A stretch of 32,073 nt of DNA from an uncultured Sphingomonas sp. GTDB taxonomy: Bacteria; Pseudomonadota; Alphaproteobacteria; Sphingomonadales; Sphingomonadaceae. How positions within the stretch are numbered: position 1 is the stretch's first letter; every line of letters starts with the position of its first letter. Where the stretch lies: positions 1 to 32,073 of the forward strand of contig NZ_CALMAW010000023.1 in the NCBI RefSeq assembly GCF_937859915.1. The letters run 5' to 3'. Of this stretch, positions 9,930 through 19,068 are shown piece by piece. The translations under genes were made by a program, and so were the position numbers. A model generated the notes under the pieces. That model was not told the origin of the DNA and did not search any database. It saw only the letters and a program-made list of their open reading frames with translations.

Positions 9930-9968
9930 GCCATCGGGCTAGGCGAGCCGGGGCGGCCATGCGAGCGC

Positions 9969-9988
9969 GGGACGCGCGTCGGCGTCCC
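9969..9988. other. Intergenic hairpin between aspS and ppk2
   Basis: A perfect 7-bp inverted repeat (GGGACGC/GCGTCCC, 6-base loop) lies in the 79-bp spacer after the aspS stop. It could form a transcript hairpin, but no T-run follows on the minus strand, so a true intrinsic terminator is doubtful. Confidence 0.4.
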
Positions 9989-10008
9989 ACGACGATACAG
10001 GTCGGCGA

Positions 10009-11799
10009 TCAGGCCTTGGGGCCGTCGACCACCCGGATATTGAGCTCGCGCAGCTGCTTGGGCGTCGCCGGCGCAGGCGCGTTCATCAGCAGGTCTTCGG
10101 CCTTCTGCGTCATCGGGAAGACGATCACCTCGCGGATGTTGGGCTCGTCGGCGAGCAGCATGACGATGCGGTCGATCCCCGGCGCCGAACCACCATGCGG
10201 CGGTGCGCCGAACTTGAACGCGCCGATCATCCCGGGGAAGTTGGTGTCGACCTCGGCCTGGCTGTAGCCCGCAATCTCGAACGCCTTGTACATGATCTCG
10301 GGCTTGTGATTCCGGATCGCGCCCGACGACAGCTCGATGCCGTTGCAGACGATGTCATATTGATAGGCGAGGATGTCGAGCGGGTCCTTGGTCTCGAGCG
10401 CCTGGAGCTCGCCCTGCGGCATCGAGAAGGGGTTGTGGCTGAAGTTGATCTTCTCCTCCTCCTCATGCCATTCGAACATCGGGAAATCGACGATCCAGCA
10501 GAATTCGAAGCGCTTCTGGTCGATCAGCCCGAGCTGGTCGGCGACGCGGGTGCGCGCGAGGCCGGCGAGCTTGGCGGCCTGGTCGGCCTTGCCCGCCGCG
10601 AAGAACACGCCGTCGTCCGGGCCGAGTCCGAGCGCCTCGGCCAGCTCGCGCATGCCGACGTCGCCATGGTTCTTGGCGATCGGGCCGCCGAACTCGCCAC
10701 CCTTGCGCGTCGCATAGCCGAGGCCTGCAAAGCCCTCGGACTGCGCCCACGAGTTCATGTCGTCGAAGAATTTGCGGCTCTTCTCGGCGGTGCCGGGGGC
10801 CGGAATCGCCCGCACCACGTCGCCGCCCTCGACGATCGCGGCGAAGCGGCCGAAGCCCGATCCGCTGAAATAGCCCGAGACGTCGGAAATCTCGATCGGA
10901 TTGCGCAGATCGGGCTTGTCGTTGCCGTATTTGAGCATCGACTCCTTGTAGGGAATGCGGCGGAACGGCAGCGGCGAAACGGTGCGCCCCTTGCCGTCGA
11001 AGTCGGCGAATTCCTCGAAGATTCCGTGTAGCACCGGCTCGATCGCGGCGAACACATCGTCCTGCGTCACGAAGCTCATCTCGAAATCGAGCTGGTAGAA
11101 TTCGCCCGGGCTACGGTCGGCGCGCGCATCCTCGTCGCGGAAGCAGGGCGCGATCTGGAAATAGCGGTCGAAGCCCGCGACCATCAGCAGCTGCTTGAAC
11201 ATCTGCGGCGCCTGCGGAAGCGCGTAGAATTTGCCGGGGTGGACGCGGCTCGGCACGAGATAGTCGCGCGCGCCCTCGGGGCTCGAGGCGGTGAGGATCG
11301 GGGTCTGGAACTCGGTGAAGCCCTGGCCGATCATCCGCTGGCGGATCGAGGCGATCACGTTGGAACGCAGCACGATGTTCTTGTGGATGCGCTCGCGGCG
11401 CAGATCGAGATAGCGGTATTTGAGCCGGATATCTTCCGGGTATTCGGCCTCGCCCGCGACCGGCATCGGCAGTTCGGCGGCGGCGGACTGGACCGTCACC
11501 GCCTGCGCGCGCACCTCGATATCGCCGGTGGCGAGATTGGGGTTCTTGGCATCGGGGCCGCGCGCCTCGACCAGGCCGTCGATCGTGACGACGCTCTCGG
11601 CGCGTACCGTCTCGAGCAGCTTGAGCGCCTCGCTGTCGGCATCGGCGACGATCTGGACCAGGCCATAATGGTCGCGCAAGTCAACGAACAGCACGCCGCC
11701 ATGGTCGCGCCGCCGGTGGACCCAGCCCGACAGGCGGACGGTCTGCCCGACGTCGCTGGCGCGCAGCGCAGCACAGGTATGGGTGCGATAGGCGTGCAT
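10009..11799 (-). CDS. aspS: Aspartyl-tRNA synthetase
   Basis: This 596-residue class II synthetase charges tRNA-Asp. An N-terminal OB-fold anticodon domain begins [13 protein letters not shown] and includes [20 protein letters not shown]. The catalytic domain shows FQTPIL, the motif 2 region [11 protein letters not shown] with SPGEFYQLD, an inserted bacterial GAD-type domain, and motif 3 GIDRIVMLL near the end. Length matches bacterial AspRS (about 590). The ATG at 11799 is chosen because it begins the conserved N-terminus; the frame remains open upstream only because it crosses repeat B. If the genome lacks AsnRS, the enzyme may also charge tRNA-Asn for amidation by GatCAB, but that cannot be seen here. 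Confidence 0.97.
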   Translation of the reverse strand: MHAYRTHTCAALRASDVGQTVRLSGWVHRRRDHGGVLFVDLRDHYGLVQIVADADSEALKLLETVRAESVVTIDGLVEARGPDAKNPNLATGDIEVRAQAVTVQSAAAELPMPVAGEAEYPEDIRLKYRYLDLRRERIHKNIVLRSNVIASIRQRMIGQGFTEFQTPILTASSPEGARDYLVPSRVHPGKFYALPQAPQMFKQLLMVAGFDRYFQIAPCFRDEDARADRSPGEFYQLDFEMSFVTQDDVFAAIEPVLHGIFEEFADFDGKGRTVSPLPFRRIPYKESMLKYGNDKPDLRNPIEISDVSGYFSGSGFGRFAAIVEGGDVVRAIPAPGTAEKSRKFFDDMNSWAQSEGFAGLGYATRKGGEFGGPIAKNHGDVGMRELAEALGLGPDDGVFFAAGKADQAAKLAGLARTRVADQLGLIDQKRFEFCWIVDFPMFEWHEEEEKINFSHNPFSMPQGELQALETKDPLDILAYQYDIVCNGIELSSGAIRNHKPEIMYKAFEIAGYSQAEVDTNFPGMIGAFKFGAPPHGGSAPGIDRIVMLLADEPNIREVIVFPMTQKAEDLLMNAPAPATPKQLRELNIRVVDGPKA

Positions 11800-11820
11800 C
11801 GTTCGTTCCATCCCAAACGC

Positions 11821-11913
11821 CGTCATTCCCGCGCAGGCGGGAACCCATAGACGCAGCCGTCGCGATGACCGCCAACGCCGCATCTATGGATCCCCGCGTC
11901 CGCGGGGATGACG
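11821..11913. repeat. Paired intergenic palindrome B (REPIN-like)
   Basis: Two inverted modules fill much of the divergent aspS/rnd spacer. The left half (11821-11846) is CGTCATTCCCGCG..CGCGGGAA-like and the right half (11887-11913) is GGATCCCCGCG/CGCGGGGATGACG. Read outward, both halves carry the same flank TCTATGG (CCATAGA on the left), so the homology extends past the hairpins. The spacer between the cores is 42 bases. Confidence 0.75.
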
Positions 11914-11989
11914 GGGAAAAACTCGTGCGCGCCGGTTCGCCACACAAGCCCTCTTTGTCAAGGCGCAGAGGTCTGTTTATGGAGGAGAC

Positions 11990-13168
11990 ATGGTCATACA
12001 CCCGCTTATCACCGACAGCCGCAGCCTCGCCGATCTCTGCGCCCGGCTCGCCCAAAGCCCCTATGTCGCGGTCGACACCGAATTCATGCGCGAGAACACC
12101 TATTGGCCGGTGCTCTGCCTGATCCAGATCGCCGATGCCCATGAGGCCGCCGCGATCGATCCGATGGCCGACGGCATCGACATGACGCCGCTGCTCGACC
12201 TGATGGTCAACAACCATGACGTGCTGAAAATCTTCCACGCCGGCGGGCAGGATCTCGAGATCGTCCACAATCTCACCGGCAAGACGCCCTATCCGCTGTT
12301 CGACACGCAGATCGCGGCGATGGCGCTCGGGATGGGCGAGCAGGTCGGCTATCAGAATCTCGTCGAGAGCTGGATGGGGGTCAAGCTCGACAAGGGCGCG
12401 CGCTTCACCGACTGGGCCCGCCGCCCGCTCGACAAGCGCCAGATCGACTATGCGATCGGCGACGTCACCTATCTCGTCCAGATCTTCCCCAAGCTGCTCG
12501 ACAAGCTCAAGCGCACCGGGCGCGGCGACTGGCTCGACCAGGAGATGGAGCGGCTCGGCGACCCGACGAGCTATATCAACGAGCCCGACCAGGCGTGGCA
12601 GCGCGTCAAGGTCCCGAGCCGCAAACCCGACGTGCTGGGACGGCTCAAGGCGCTGGCGGCCTGGCGCGAGCGCGAGGCGCAGGGCAAGGACCTGCCCCGC
12701 GGCCGGATCATGAAGGACGAGACGCTCGCCGACGTCGCCAGCCACCCACCGCGCGCGCAGGGCGATCTCGCCAAGGTGCGCGGACTGTCGCAGAGCTGGG
12801 CGGGCAACGACATCGGCGCGCGGCTGATGGCGGCGCTCGAGGCCTCGGCGCCGATGGCGGACGACGAGATGCCCGCGCGGGACGATCGCAAGCCCGGGCT
12901 CGGCAAGGATGGCGCGCTGGTCGCGGACCTGCTCAAGCTGCTGCTCAAGATCCGGTCGAAGGAGACCGATGTCGCCCCCAAGCTGATCGCGCGCACCGAC
13001 GAGCTTGAGCTGCTCGCAGCGGGGCGCCGCGATGGTCTGTCGATCCTCGAGGGCTGGCGCTACGAGCAGTTCGGCCGCGACGCGCTCGATCTGGTCGAGG
13101 GCCGCACGGGCTTTGCGGTGCAGGGTGGCAAGCTCAAGATGACGCGGATCGAGGCGGTGGAAGCGTAA
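11990..13168 (+). CDS. rnd: Ribonuclease D
   Basis: This 392-residue 3'-5' exoribonuclease matures tRNA and other small RNAs. The DEDDy catalytic set is visible: Asp29 and Glu31 in VDTEF, Asp88 in GGQDLE, and Tyr154 with Asp158 in YAIGDVTYL. An HRDC-type helical domain follows (about 215-290). Length is close to the E. coli enzyme (375). The ATG at 11990 follows the strong ribosome binding site GGAGGAG at 11981. The gene is divergent from aspS and convergent with ppx, with a paired palindrome in each spacer. Confidence 0.95.
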   Translation: MVIHPLITDSRSLADLCARLAQSPYVAVDTEFMRENTYWPVLCLIQIADAHEAAAIDPMADGIDMTPLLDLMVNNHDVLKIFHAGGQDLEIVHNLTGKTPYPLFDTQIAAMALGMGEQVGYQNLVESWMGVKLDKGARFTDWARRPLDKRQIDYAIGDVTYLVQIFPKLLDKLKRTGRGDWLDQEMERLGDPTSYINEPDQAWQRVKVPSRKPDVLGRLKALAAWREREAQGKDLPRGRIMKDETLADVASHPPRAQGDLAKVRGLSQSWAGNDIGARLMAALEASAPMADDEMPARDDRKPGLGKDGALVADLLKLLLKIRSKETDVAPKLIARTDELELLAAGRRDGLSILEGWRYEQFGRDALDLVEGRTGFAVQGGKLKMTRIEAVEA

Positions 13169-13188
13169 CGCCGCCTTTCTCCATTCAT

Positions 13189-13272
13189 CGTCATGCCGGA
13201 CGTGATCCGGCATCCAAAGCCACAAGCGCAACGCCTCGAAGCCTTAGATCCCGGATCAAGTCCGGGATGACG
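13189..13272. repeat. Paired intergenic palindrome C (REPIN-like)
   Basis: The left module (13189-13215, CGTCATGCCGGAC..GTCCGGCATCC-like) and the right module (13247-13272, GATCCCGG..CCGGGATGACG) are inverted copies separated by exactly 31 bases. The element at 30597-30680 has the same modules and the same 31-base spacing. It lies between the convergent rnd and ppx genes and may act as a bidirectional stop. Confidence 0.85.
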
Positions 13273-13280
13273 AGCGGGGA

Positions 13281-14783
13281 TCACCCCCCGATCATTGCAG
13301 CCTTGCGCCCAAACGCCGCCGCCAGCGTCTTGTGCCGCCGCTCGACCGCCTCCCCGTAAAGCGCGGCATCGCCCTCGGCCAAGCGCAGCGTCAGCTTGTC
13401 GCGCAGCGCCAGCGCGCTGTTTTTGAGCGGTGCCGCGACCCCGCCCGAGAGCCGCTGGCCGAGCCGCATCGCGAGGCCCCAGCGCAGCGCCATCTGGCGA
13501 TCTTCCGGCGAGGCCAATGTCACCGCGATCGGCGCCTCGCCGTCGGCGCCGAAGCTCGTGTAAAGTGCCTGCGCCATCATCGCCCGGCCCCGCGCATCGA
13601 TCCCGACCCAATTGCCGTGCAGCGCGGTCTCGAGGCCGCGCTCGGCGCGGAATTCGGGATGCGCGCGCCAGCCGATGTCGGCCAGCAGGCAGGACGCATG
13701 ACGCAATCGCGCGTCGGCGGCGCCCTCCTGCTCGAACAGCGGCGCGATCCAGCGGTCGAGCAGGTCGCCATGTTCGGGGAAGCGACCGACGCGGCGCCCC
13801 TCTTCGCGGGTCGCGCAGATCAGCGGATCCATGTCGCGCACGTCGCCGGGCAGGTTGCGATGGAGCACGCCCTCGCGCAGCCCATAGGCCGAGACGACGA
13901 GGCTTTCCGAGCCGAGCTCGCGCCCGACGATCGCCAGCAGCTGCGCCGCGTCGGTCAGCGAGGCGGCGCGCGAGGAGGACAGGCCCGGCACCTCCTTGAG
14001 CCGCGCGCGATCGAGCTGCGCCAGCGTGCGCACGACGCGCTGCGCGGTGTCGGTCGACATCGCATAGCCATGGACGATCGGCAGCGGATAGTCGGTCATG
14101 TGCATGACCAGCCGCGCCAGCGCGCGCCACGAACCGCCGACCAGATAGAAGGGCAGCCCTGCACCGCGCCCGGCCCAGCCGGTCTCGCGCAGGCGCGGCT
14201 CGACGACCTGACGCAGCGCCCGCGGGCCGCGCGCGCGAATTTCGGCGACGCGCAGCACGCCGAACGGGAAAGAGGCGCGTTCGTGGACCGCGCCGTCGCG
14301 GACGCGCGCGAGTTCGAGGCTGCCGCCGCCGAGATCGCCGACGATACCGTCGGCGCCCGGGAAGGCGGCGAGTACGCCCTCCCCCGCCATCTCGGCCTCC
14401 TCTTCGCCCGACAACACCGTGACGGCGAGCCCGATGCCCGCCGCGCGCGCCAGGAAATCGGCGCCGTTGGAGGCATCGCGCACCGCGGCGGTGGCGACGG
14501 TGTGGAGGCTCGCGACGCCGATCTTCTCGGCGACGAGTTGGAAGCGATCGAGCGCGACGAACGCGCGCTCCACCGCCTGCGGATCGAGCGCGCCGGTCGC
14601 CGCCATGCCCTTGCCGAGCCCCGCCATCACCTTCTCGTTGAACAGGATCGAGGGGATGCGGCGCGGGCCGTCATAGACGACGAGGCGAATCGAGTTGGAG
14701 CCGATGTCGATGATACCGACTCGCCCGTCGGCCAGGTCGGGCGCCTTCTCGGGGGACGCACGGAAGAGGAAGCCGGGCTTCAT
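13281..14783 (-). CDS. ppx: Exopolyphosphatase, Ppx/GppA family
   Basis: This 500-residue ASKHA-fold phosphatase hydrolyses inorganic polyphosphate, or pppGpp in the related GppA. The first phosphate-binding loop is DIGSNSIRLVVYDG (about 26-39) and the second is GDLGGGSLEL (about 141-150). A long C-terminal HD-like helical region follows. The start is uncertain: the ATG at 14783 gives MKPGFLF but has no purine-rich site upstream, whereas a GTG at 14846, ten bases after the ppk1 stop, would add 21 residues. Position directly downstream of ppk1 favours polyphosphate as substrate. No key motif is missing. Confidence 0.9.
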   Translation of the reverse strand: MKPGFLFRASPEKAPDLADGRVGIIDIGSNSIRLVVYDGPRRIPSILFNEKVMAGLGKGMAATGALDPQAVERAFVALDRFQLVAEKIGVASLHTVATAAVRDASNGADFLARAAGIGLAVTVLSGEEEAEMAGEGVLAAFPGADGIVGDLGGGSLELARVRDGAVHERASFPFGVLRVAEIRARGPRALRQVVEPRLRETGWAGRGAGLPFYLVGGSWRALARLVMHMTDYPLPIVHGYAMSTDTAQRVVRTLAQLDRARLKEVPGLSSSRAASLTDAAQLLAIVGRELGSESLVVSAYGLREGVLHRNLPGDVRDMDPLICATREEGRRVGRFPEHGDLLDRWIAPLFEQEGAADARLRHASCLLADIGWRAHPEFRAERGLETALHGNWVGIDARGRAMMAQALYTSFGADGEAPIAVTLASPEDRQMALRWGLAMRLGQRLSGGVAAPLKNSALALRDKLTLRLAEGDAALYGEAVERRHKTLAAAFGRKAAMIGG

Positions 14784-14855
14784 ATCGTCACGGAGGTAGC
14801 GACTATCCGGGCCGCCGCAAAGAGGGACCGGGCCGCTATTCGCCACGGCCTGCCG

Positions 14856-17108
14856 TCAGCTTCCCCCGCGGCGCAGCTTGAGCCGCGGCACCCCGTCCGA
14901 CTTCTTCGACGCCGCCCCGCGTCCGGACAGCGACGGATTTGTCATGAAATAACGATGCAGGTTGAACGGCTTGCCCTCGGCCTTGACGATCCGGTCGTAG
15001 CTGCCGTCGGGCTTGAGCGTCCAGCTCTGCTCGGTATCGATCAGGTTGGCGACCATCACCTGACCCAGGATCTGCTCGTGCACCGTCGGATTCTCGATCG
15101 GCAGCATATATTCGACGCGCCGGTCGAGGTTGCGCGGCATCCAGTCGGCGGAGGAGATATAGATCTTGGCGCCCGGATTGGGCATCGCCTCGCCATTGCC
15201 GAAGCAGAAGATCCGGCTGTGCTCGAGGAAGCGGCCGACCACCGACTTGACGCGTATATTGTCGCTCAGCCCCGGCACGCCGGGGCGCAGGCAGCAGATG
15301 CCGCGGATGATCAGGTCGATCTGCACGCCGGCGGCCGAGGCGCGGTAGAGCTTCTCGATGATCGCGGGGTCGACCAGCGAGTTCATCTTCGCCCAGATCA
15401 CCCCCGGCCGCCCGGCGCGGACATGGTCGATCTCCATGTCGATCAGCTCGGCGAGCCGCTCGCGCAGGCCGTGCGGCGAGATCGTCACCATCTCGAGGTC
15501 GTGCGGCTCGACATAGCCGGTGATGTAGTTGAACACTTGCCCGGCATCGCGCGCGATCCGCGGATCCGCGGTGAAGAAGCTGAGATCGGTGTAGATCCGC
15601 GCGGTGATCGGATGATAATTGCCCGTCCCGAAATGGCAGTAGGTGCGGATCGCGCCATTTTCCCGGCGGACCACCATGCTGATCTTGGCGTGCGTCTTCC
15701 AGTCGATGAATCCGTAGACCACCTGGACGCCGGCGCGCTCGAGCTGCGCGGCCCACATGATGTTCTGTTCTTCGTCGAAGCGCGCCTTGAGCTCGACGAC
15801 CGCCGTCACCGACTTGCCGGCCTCGGCCGCGTCGATCAGCGCGCGGATGATCGCGGACTGCTTGCCGGCGCGGTACAGCGTCTGCTTGATCGCGACGACG
15901 TCGGGATCCTGCGCTGCCTGCTTGAGAAAGGCGATCACCACCTCGAACGATTCATAGGGATGGTGGACGACGATGTCTTTGTCTCGGATCGCCGCGAAAC
16001 AATCGCCGCCATGTTCCCGGATTCGCTCGGGAAAGCGCGGCGCGAAGGCCGGGAATTTGAGGTCCGGGCGGTTCTCGTCGACGAGCTGCTCGAGATCGGC
16101 GATGCCGAGGAAACCGGAGGCTTCCGAGACCAGCGCGGCATCCTGCCCGATCGCCTCGCGCACCAGCGCCTCAAGCGGTTCGGGCATTCCCGCTTCGATC
16201 CGCAGCCGGATCACCTTGCCCCGCCGCCGGCGCTTGATCGCGGTGTGATAATAGCGGACGAGATCTTCCGCCTCTTCCTCGATCTCGATGTCGCTGTCGC
16301 GGATGACTCGGAACGCGCCGTCGCCGAGCACTTCGTAGCCGGGGAAGAGCAGCCCGGTGAAGCGGCGGATGATCGTCTCGATCGCGACATAGCGCACCAC
16401 GTCGCCGGGAAGCCGGACGAAGCGCGACAGCGTCGTCGGCACCATCAGCAGCTCGCGAATCGGCTCGCCGTCGGACAAGCGCTTCAAGTCGAAGACGAGG
16501 CTGAAGCCCTTGTTGGGGATGAACGGGAACGGGTGCGCGGGATCGAGCGCCTGCGGCGTCATCACCGGCAGCACCTGCTCGCGGAAATAGGCCTCGAGCC
16601 ACTCCGCTTCGTCCTCATGGATGCCGTGGCCGTGGAGGATATGGAAATCGCGCGTCGCAAGCTCGTCGCGCAGCACGCGGCGGACCTCCTGCTGGCGCTG
16701 CATCAGCCGGTCGGCGCTTTCGGCGATCGCGGTGAGCTGCTGCGCCGGAGTCAGGCCATCGGCGGACAGCTGCTCGACCGCGTTCATCTGCTGGCCGCGC
16801 AGACCGGCGACGCGGACCATGAAGAATTCGTCGAGATTATTGCCCGAGATCGACAGGAACCGCAGCCGCTCCAGCAGCGGATGCGCCGGATTGCAGGCCT
16901 CGTCGAGCACGCGTTCGTTGAACGCCAGCCAGGAAATCTCGCGGTTGAAGTATCGCTCGCGCGGCGCGACCGGATCGATCGCGGGCTCGTCCTGCTGGCG
17001 ACTGTGCGTCTCGACGACCGCATCTTCGATGTCTTGCGTGGTGGCGCCGCCGATTGCGGCTGTATCTTGCGCGCGGAGCGCTTCCGACTGGTCGATGGGA
17101 TCATTCAT
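14856..17108 (-). CDS. ppk1: Polyphosphate kinase 1
   Basis: This 750-residue enzyme makes polyphosphate from ATP. After an approximately 50-residue acidic N-terminal extension come the N domain ([17 protein letters not shown]), the head domain and two C-terminal phospholipase D-like domains. The autophosphorylation histidines are His473 in KTHAK and His492 in CHFGTGNYH, 19 residues apart as in E. coli (435 and 454). The extension makes it longer than E. coli PPK1 (688). The ATG at 17108 lies 21 bases after the hdaA stop, so hdaA-ppk1-ppx probably form one transcript. Confidence 0.97.
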   Translation of the reverse strand: MNDPIDQSEALRAQDTAAIGGATTQDIEDAVVETHSRQQDEPAIDPVAPRERYFNREISWLAFNERVLDEACNPAHPLLERLRFLSISGNNLDEFFMVRVAGLRGQQMNAVEQLSADGLTPAQQLTAIAESADRLMQRQQEVRRVLRDELATRDFHILHGHGIHEDEAEWLEAYFREQVLPVMTPQALDPAHPFPFIPNKGFSLVFDLKRLSDGEPIRELLMVPTTLSRFVRLPGDVVRYVAIETIIRRFTGLLFPGYEVLGDGAFRVIRDSDIEIEEEAEDLVRYYHTAIKRRRRGKVIRLRIEAGMPEPLEALVREAIGQDAALVSEASGFLGIADLEQLVDENRPDLKFPAFAPRFPERIREHGGDCFAAIRDKDIVVHHPYESFEVVIAFLKQAAQDPDVVAIKQTLYRAGKQSAIIRALIDAAEAGKSVTAVVELKARFDEEQNIMWAAQLERAGVQVVYGFIDWKTHAKISMVVRRENGAIRTYCHFGTGNYHPITARIYTDLSFFTADPRIARDAGQVFNYITGYVEPHDLEMVTISPHGLRERLAELIDMEIDHVRAGRPGVIWAKMNSLVDPAIIEKLYRASAAGVQIDLIIRGICCLRPGVPGLSDNIRVKSVVGRFLEHSRIFCFGNGEAMPNPGAKIYISSADWMPRNLDRRVEYMLPIENPTVHEQILGQVMVANLIDTEQSWTLKPDGSYDRIVKAEGKPFNLHRYFMTNPSLSGRGAASKKSDGVPRLKLRRGGS

Positions 17109-17129
17109 GCGAACAGGATAGCGCAAGCA

Positions 17130-17738
17130 TCATGTATCGTCGATGACGCCGGCCTCGATCAGTGCGGCGCGGGCGAGCGGGATGGTCAGCCGGCGGTGGC
17201 GCGACAGCGAGGCGCGATCGAGCGCGTCGACCGCGGCGACGATCCCGACATAGCTGCGCTCGATCCGCGCCGACAACCAGGCGACCAGCGGCGGCGGCAC
17301 GAGCAGCCCGCGCCGCGCCAGCCCGCGCTCGAGCAGCGCGCCGACCAGCATGTCGTCGGGCGGCAGGATCGCCACCCGCGGCGTGGCCGCCAGCCGAGAC
17401 GCGAGATCGGGCAGCCTGATCGGCCAGGCGGGTGGCTCGGCGTCGGCGACGATCAGCAGCGGATGGTGCGAGGCCGCAGCCGCGTTCCAGGCATGGAACA
17501 GCGCCTCCTCGTCGGCGGCCCAGGCGTCGTCGAACAGCCGGCCGCCGGTCTTGGCGGCGAACAGCCGGCCGATCAGGCTGCGCCCCGACTTGCGCGGGCC
17601 GGTGAGGATCGTCGCGGGCACCGGCCACAACGCCCAATGGTCGAGATGCCGCGCGACGTCGGCGTTGGCGGCGGACAGGATGAACTCGTCGTCGCGCTCG
17701 CTCTCCGGCCAATCCAGCGGGAGCGCGATCTGGCTCAT
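17130..17738 (-). CDS. hdaA: HdaA, DnaA-inactivating Hda homologue
   Basis: This 202-residue DnaA-related protein begins with a beta-clamp binding motif, QIALPLD (residues 3-9), the feature by which Hda docks on DnaN to stimulate ATP hydrolysis by DnaA. An AAA+-like core follows. Its Walker A region reads GPRKSGRS (47-54), with arginine where the nucleotide-binding lysine is expected, and the Walker B-like strand reads LLIVADAE. The C-terminal end has the helical lid typical of the group (LSARIERSYVGIVAAVDALD). It overlaps the upstream gene by four bases (ATGA). The call is firm for the family; ATP binding is doubtful. Confidence 0.85.
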   Translation of the reverse strand: MSQIALPLDWPESERDDEFILSAANADVARHLDHWALWPVPATILTGPRKSGRSLIGRLFAAKTGGRLFDDAWAADEEALFHAWNAAAASHHPLLIVADAEPPAWPIRLPDLASRLAATPRVAILPPDDMLVGALLERGLARRGLLVPPPLVAWLSARIERSYVGIVAAVDALDRASLSRHRRLTIPLARAALIEAGVIDDT

Positions 17739-19027
17739 TGCTGCGGCGAGTCCGGCGGCGGCGGGGCGGCCGGCGCGGGCGTCGGTCGGCCGCGGCGCAT
17801 CCGGAGCGTCGTTCCCTCACCCTCGATCTGCCAGCCGCGCGCCGCCAACGCGATTCGCAACGCGGCGGGGTCGCCGTCATAGCTGACCGCGAGCAGCGAG
17901 GTGCCACCGAGCGCAAGGCTCGAGACGGTCGCCTGCTTGACGCCGGGCACGGCGCGCAGTGCCGCCTGCGCCTGGTCGAGCGTCGCCACGTCGGCGACGT
18001 CGAGCTGGACGGTCAGGCTGGTTGTCGTCGCCTGATCGACGATCGCGGCGAGCGGGTCGTCCGCCTCGACCGGCAGAAGGTCGGGCGTCGGCACGTCGGG
18101 CGTCTCGATCGTCAGCGAGGGATCGGGGCGCAGCCGGCCGTCGTTCAACGCCGCCACGTAGAGCGCGTCGATTCGCCGCACGCCCTCGTCGAGCATCCGG
18201 TCGAGTCCGTCTGTGCTCGCGCTCACCAAGGTGAAGCCGCCGAGGATCTCGGCATCCGGGCCATGGCGCGCGACGAATCGCGCCGCGATCGGCCCGCCGG
18301 GGTAGCGCCGCTCGAGGAAGACCTCGGGCACCACCATGTCGGAGGCGCCATATTGATCGAGCAGCATCCGCCACCAGATCCGCCCCGGCCGGCGACTCTG
18401 GCCAAGATTGAGCAGCAACGGATCCGGCCCGGTGCCGACCGGCCGGACATAGTCGACCGGGCTGCTGCCGGCGCGGAAGCGCGCCCACGCCTTCTGCCAG
18501 GAGGAACGTCCCTCGAAACTGATCTCGCTGCCGCCGCCATATTGGATCGGGATCACCAGCATCGGTGCCGAGCGCGGCGCCTGCCCATTGGCACCGCCGA
18601 CGAAGCTGCCGGTCCGGCCGCGATCGAACAGCAGGCCGAGCGTCGCGATATAGCGATGCGGGCCGACCTGCTCGGCCTCGACCTCGATCCCCGCGACGAT
18701 CGAATCGAGCGTCGAATCGGGCAGGCCCGGCGCCGCGTCGGGGCTGGCGCCGTGAAGCCGCGCCCAGAGAATCGCCCAGCCCTTGCGCTGCGCCTCGCGC
18801 CAGGCAGCGGTGCGCGCCTCGTCGGCGGTCTTGGCGGCGACATCGACGGTGACGCCGGTCACCTCGTAATTGGACGAGCTGTCGATCGGCGGCACGCCGC
18901 GATCGCCCGGCGCCAGCTGCGCCGCCGCATACCAGCCGCCCCCCGCAACCATCGCGGAGGCGGCGACCAGCAGCGGCCAGCGGCGCGGCGCGAGATGGGA
19001 AAGGCGGGAAAGGGTCAGCGACGTCAC
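17735..19027 (-). CDS. Membrane-anchored DUF2066-like protein
   Basis: This 430-residue protein has one N-terminal membrane segment (about 18-38) and a large exported part. Residues 55-95 ([20 protein letters not shown]..) resemble the start of DUF2066 proteins. Around 335-405 a region with an alternating strand-helix pattern looks like a ferredoxin or HMA fold, but without the metal-binding CxxC. A proline-rich tail follows. The GTG at 19027 is preferred because AGAAGG lies six bases upstream; a TTG at 19063 is the only longer start. The gene overlaps hdaA by four bases and is divergent from purM across 41 bases. As I recall, gammaproteobacterial DUF2066 genes also neighbour purM and hda. 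The function is unknown. Confidence 0.6.
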   Translation of the reverse strand: MTSLTLSRLSHLAPRRWPLLVAASAMVAGGGWYAAAQLAPGDRGVPPIDSSSNYEVTGVTVDVAAKTADEARTAAWREAQRKGWAILWARLHGASPDAAPGLPDSTLDSIVAGIEVEAEQVGPHRYIATLGLLFDRGRTGSFVGGANGQAPRSAPMLVIPIQYGGGSEISFEGRSSWQKAWARFRAGSSPVDYVRPVGTGPDPLLLNLGQSRRPGRIWWRMLLDQYGASDMVVPEVFLERRYPGGPIAARFVARHGPDAEILGGFTLVSASTDGLDRMLDEGVRRIDALYVAALNDGRLRPDPSLTIETPDVPTPDLLPVEADDPLAAIVDQATTTSLTVQLDVADVATLDQAQAALRAVPGVKQATVSSLALGGTSLLAVSYDGDPAALRIALAARGWQIEGEGTTLRMRRGRPTPAPAAPPPPDSPQQ

Positions 19028-19068
19028 GGGCGCCCTTCTGGCGGGTTGGGCATGGAAATCCAAGCCCG

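Noticed and set aside
11800..11883. N-terminal extension of aspS
   Set aside because: It is read from palindrome B; the family N-terminus begins at 11799.
11955..11983. TTGTCA...TATGGA as an rnd promoter
   Set aside because: The -10 is poor, and transcription would begin at or after the strong ribosome binding site GGAGGAG, leaving it out of the message.
13189..13272. Paired palindromes as a CRISPR array or attachment site
   Set aside because: There are only two inverted modules per locus, no direct repeats with unique spacers, no cas gene, integrase or insertion sequence in the window.
13332..17882. A 1516-codon open frame on the plus strand, antisense to ppx, ppk1 and hdaA
   Set aside because: Its composition is the low-complexity Arg/Asp/Ala/Leu mix expected from the complement of GC-rich coding DNA; it has no recognisable domain, and the minus strand holds three clear enzymes.
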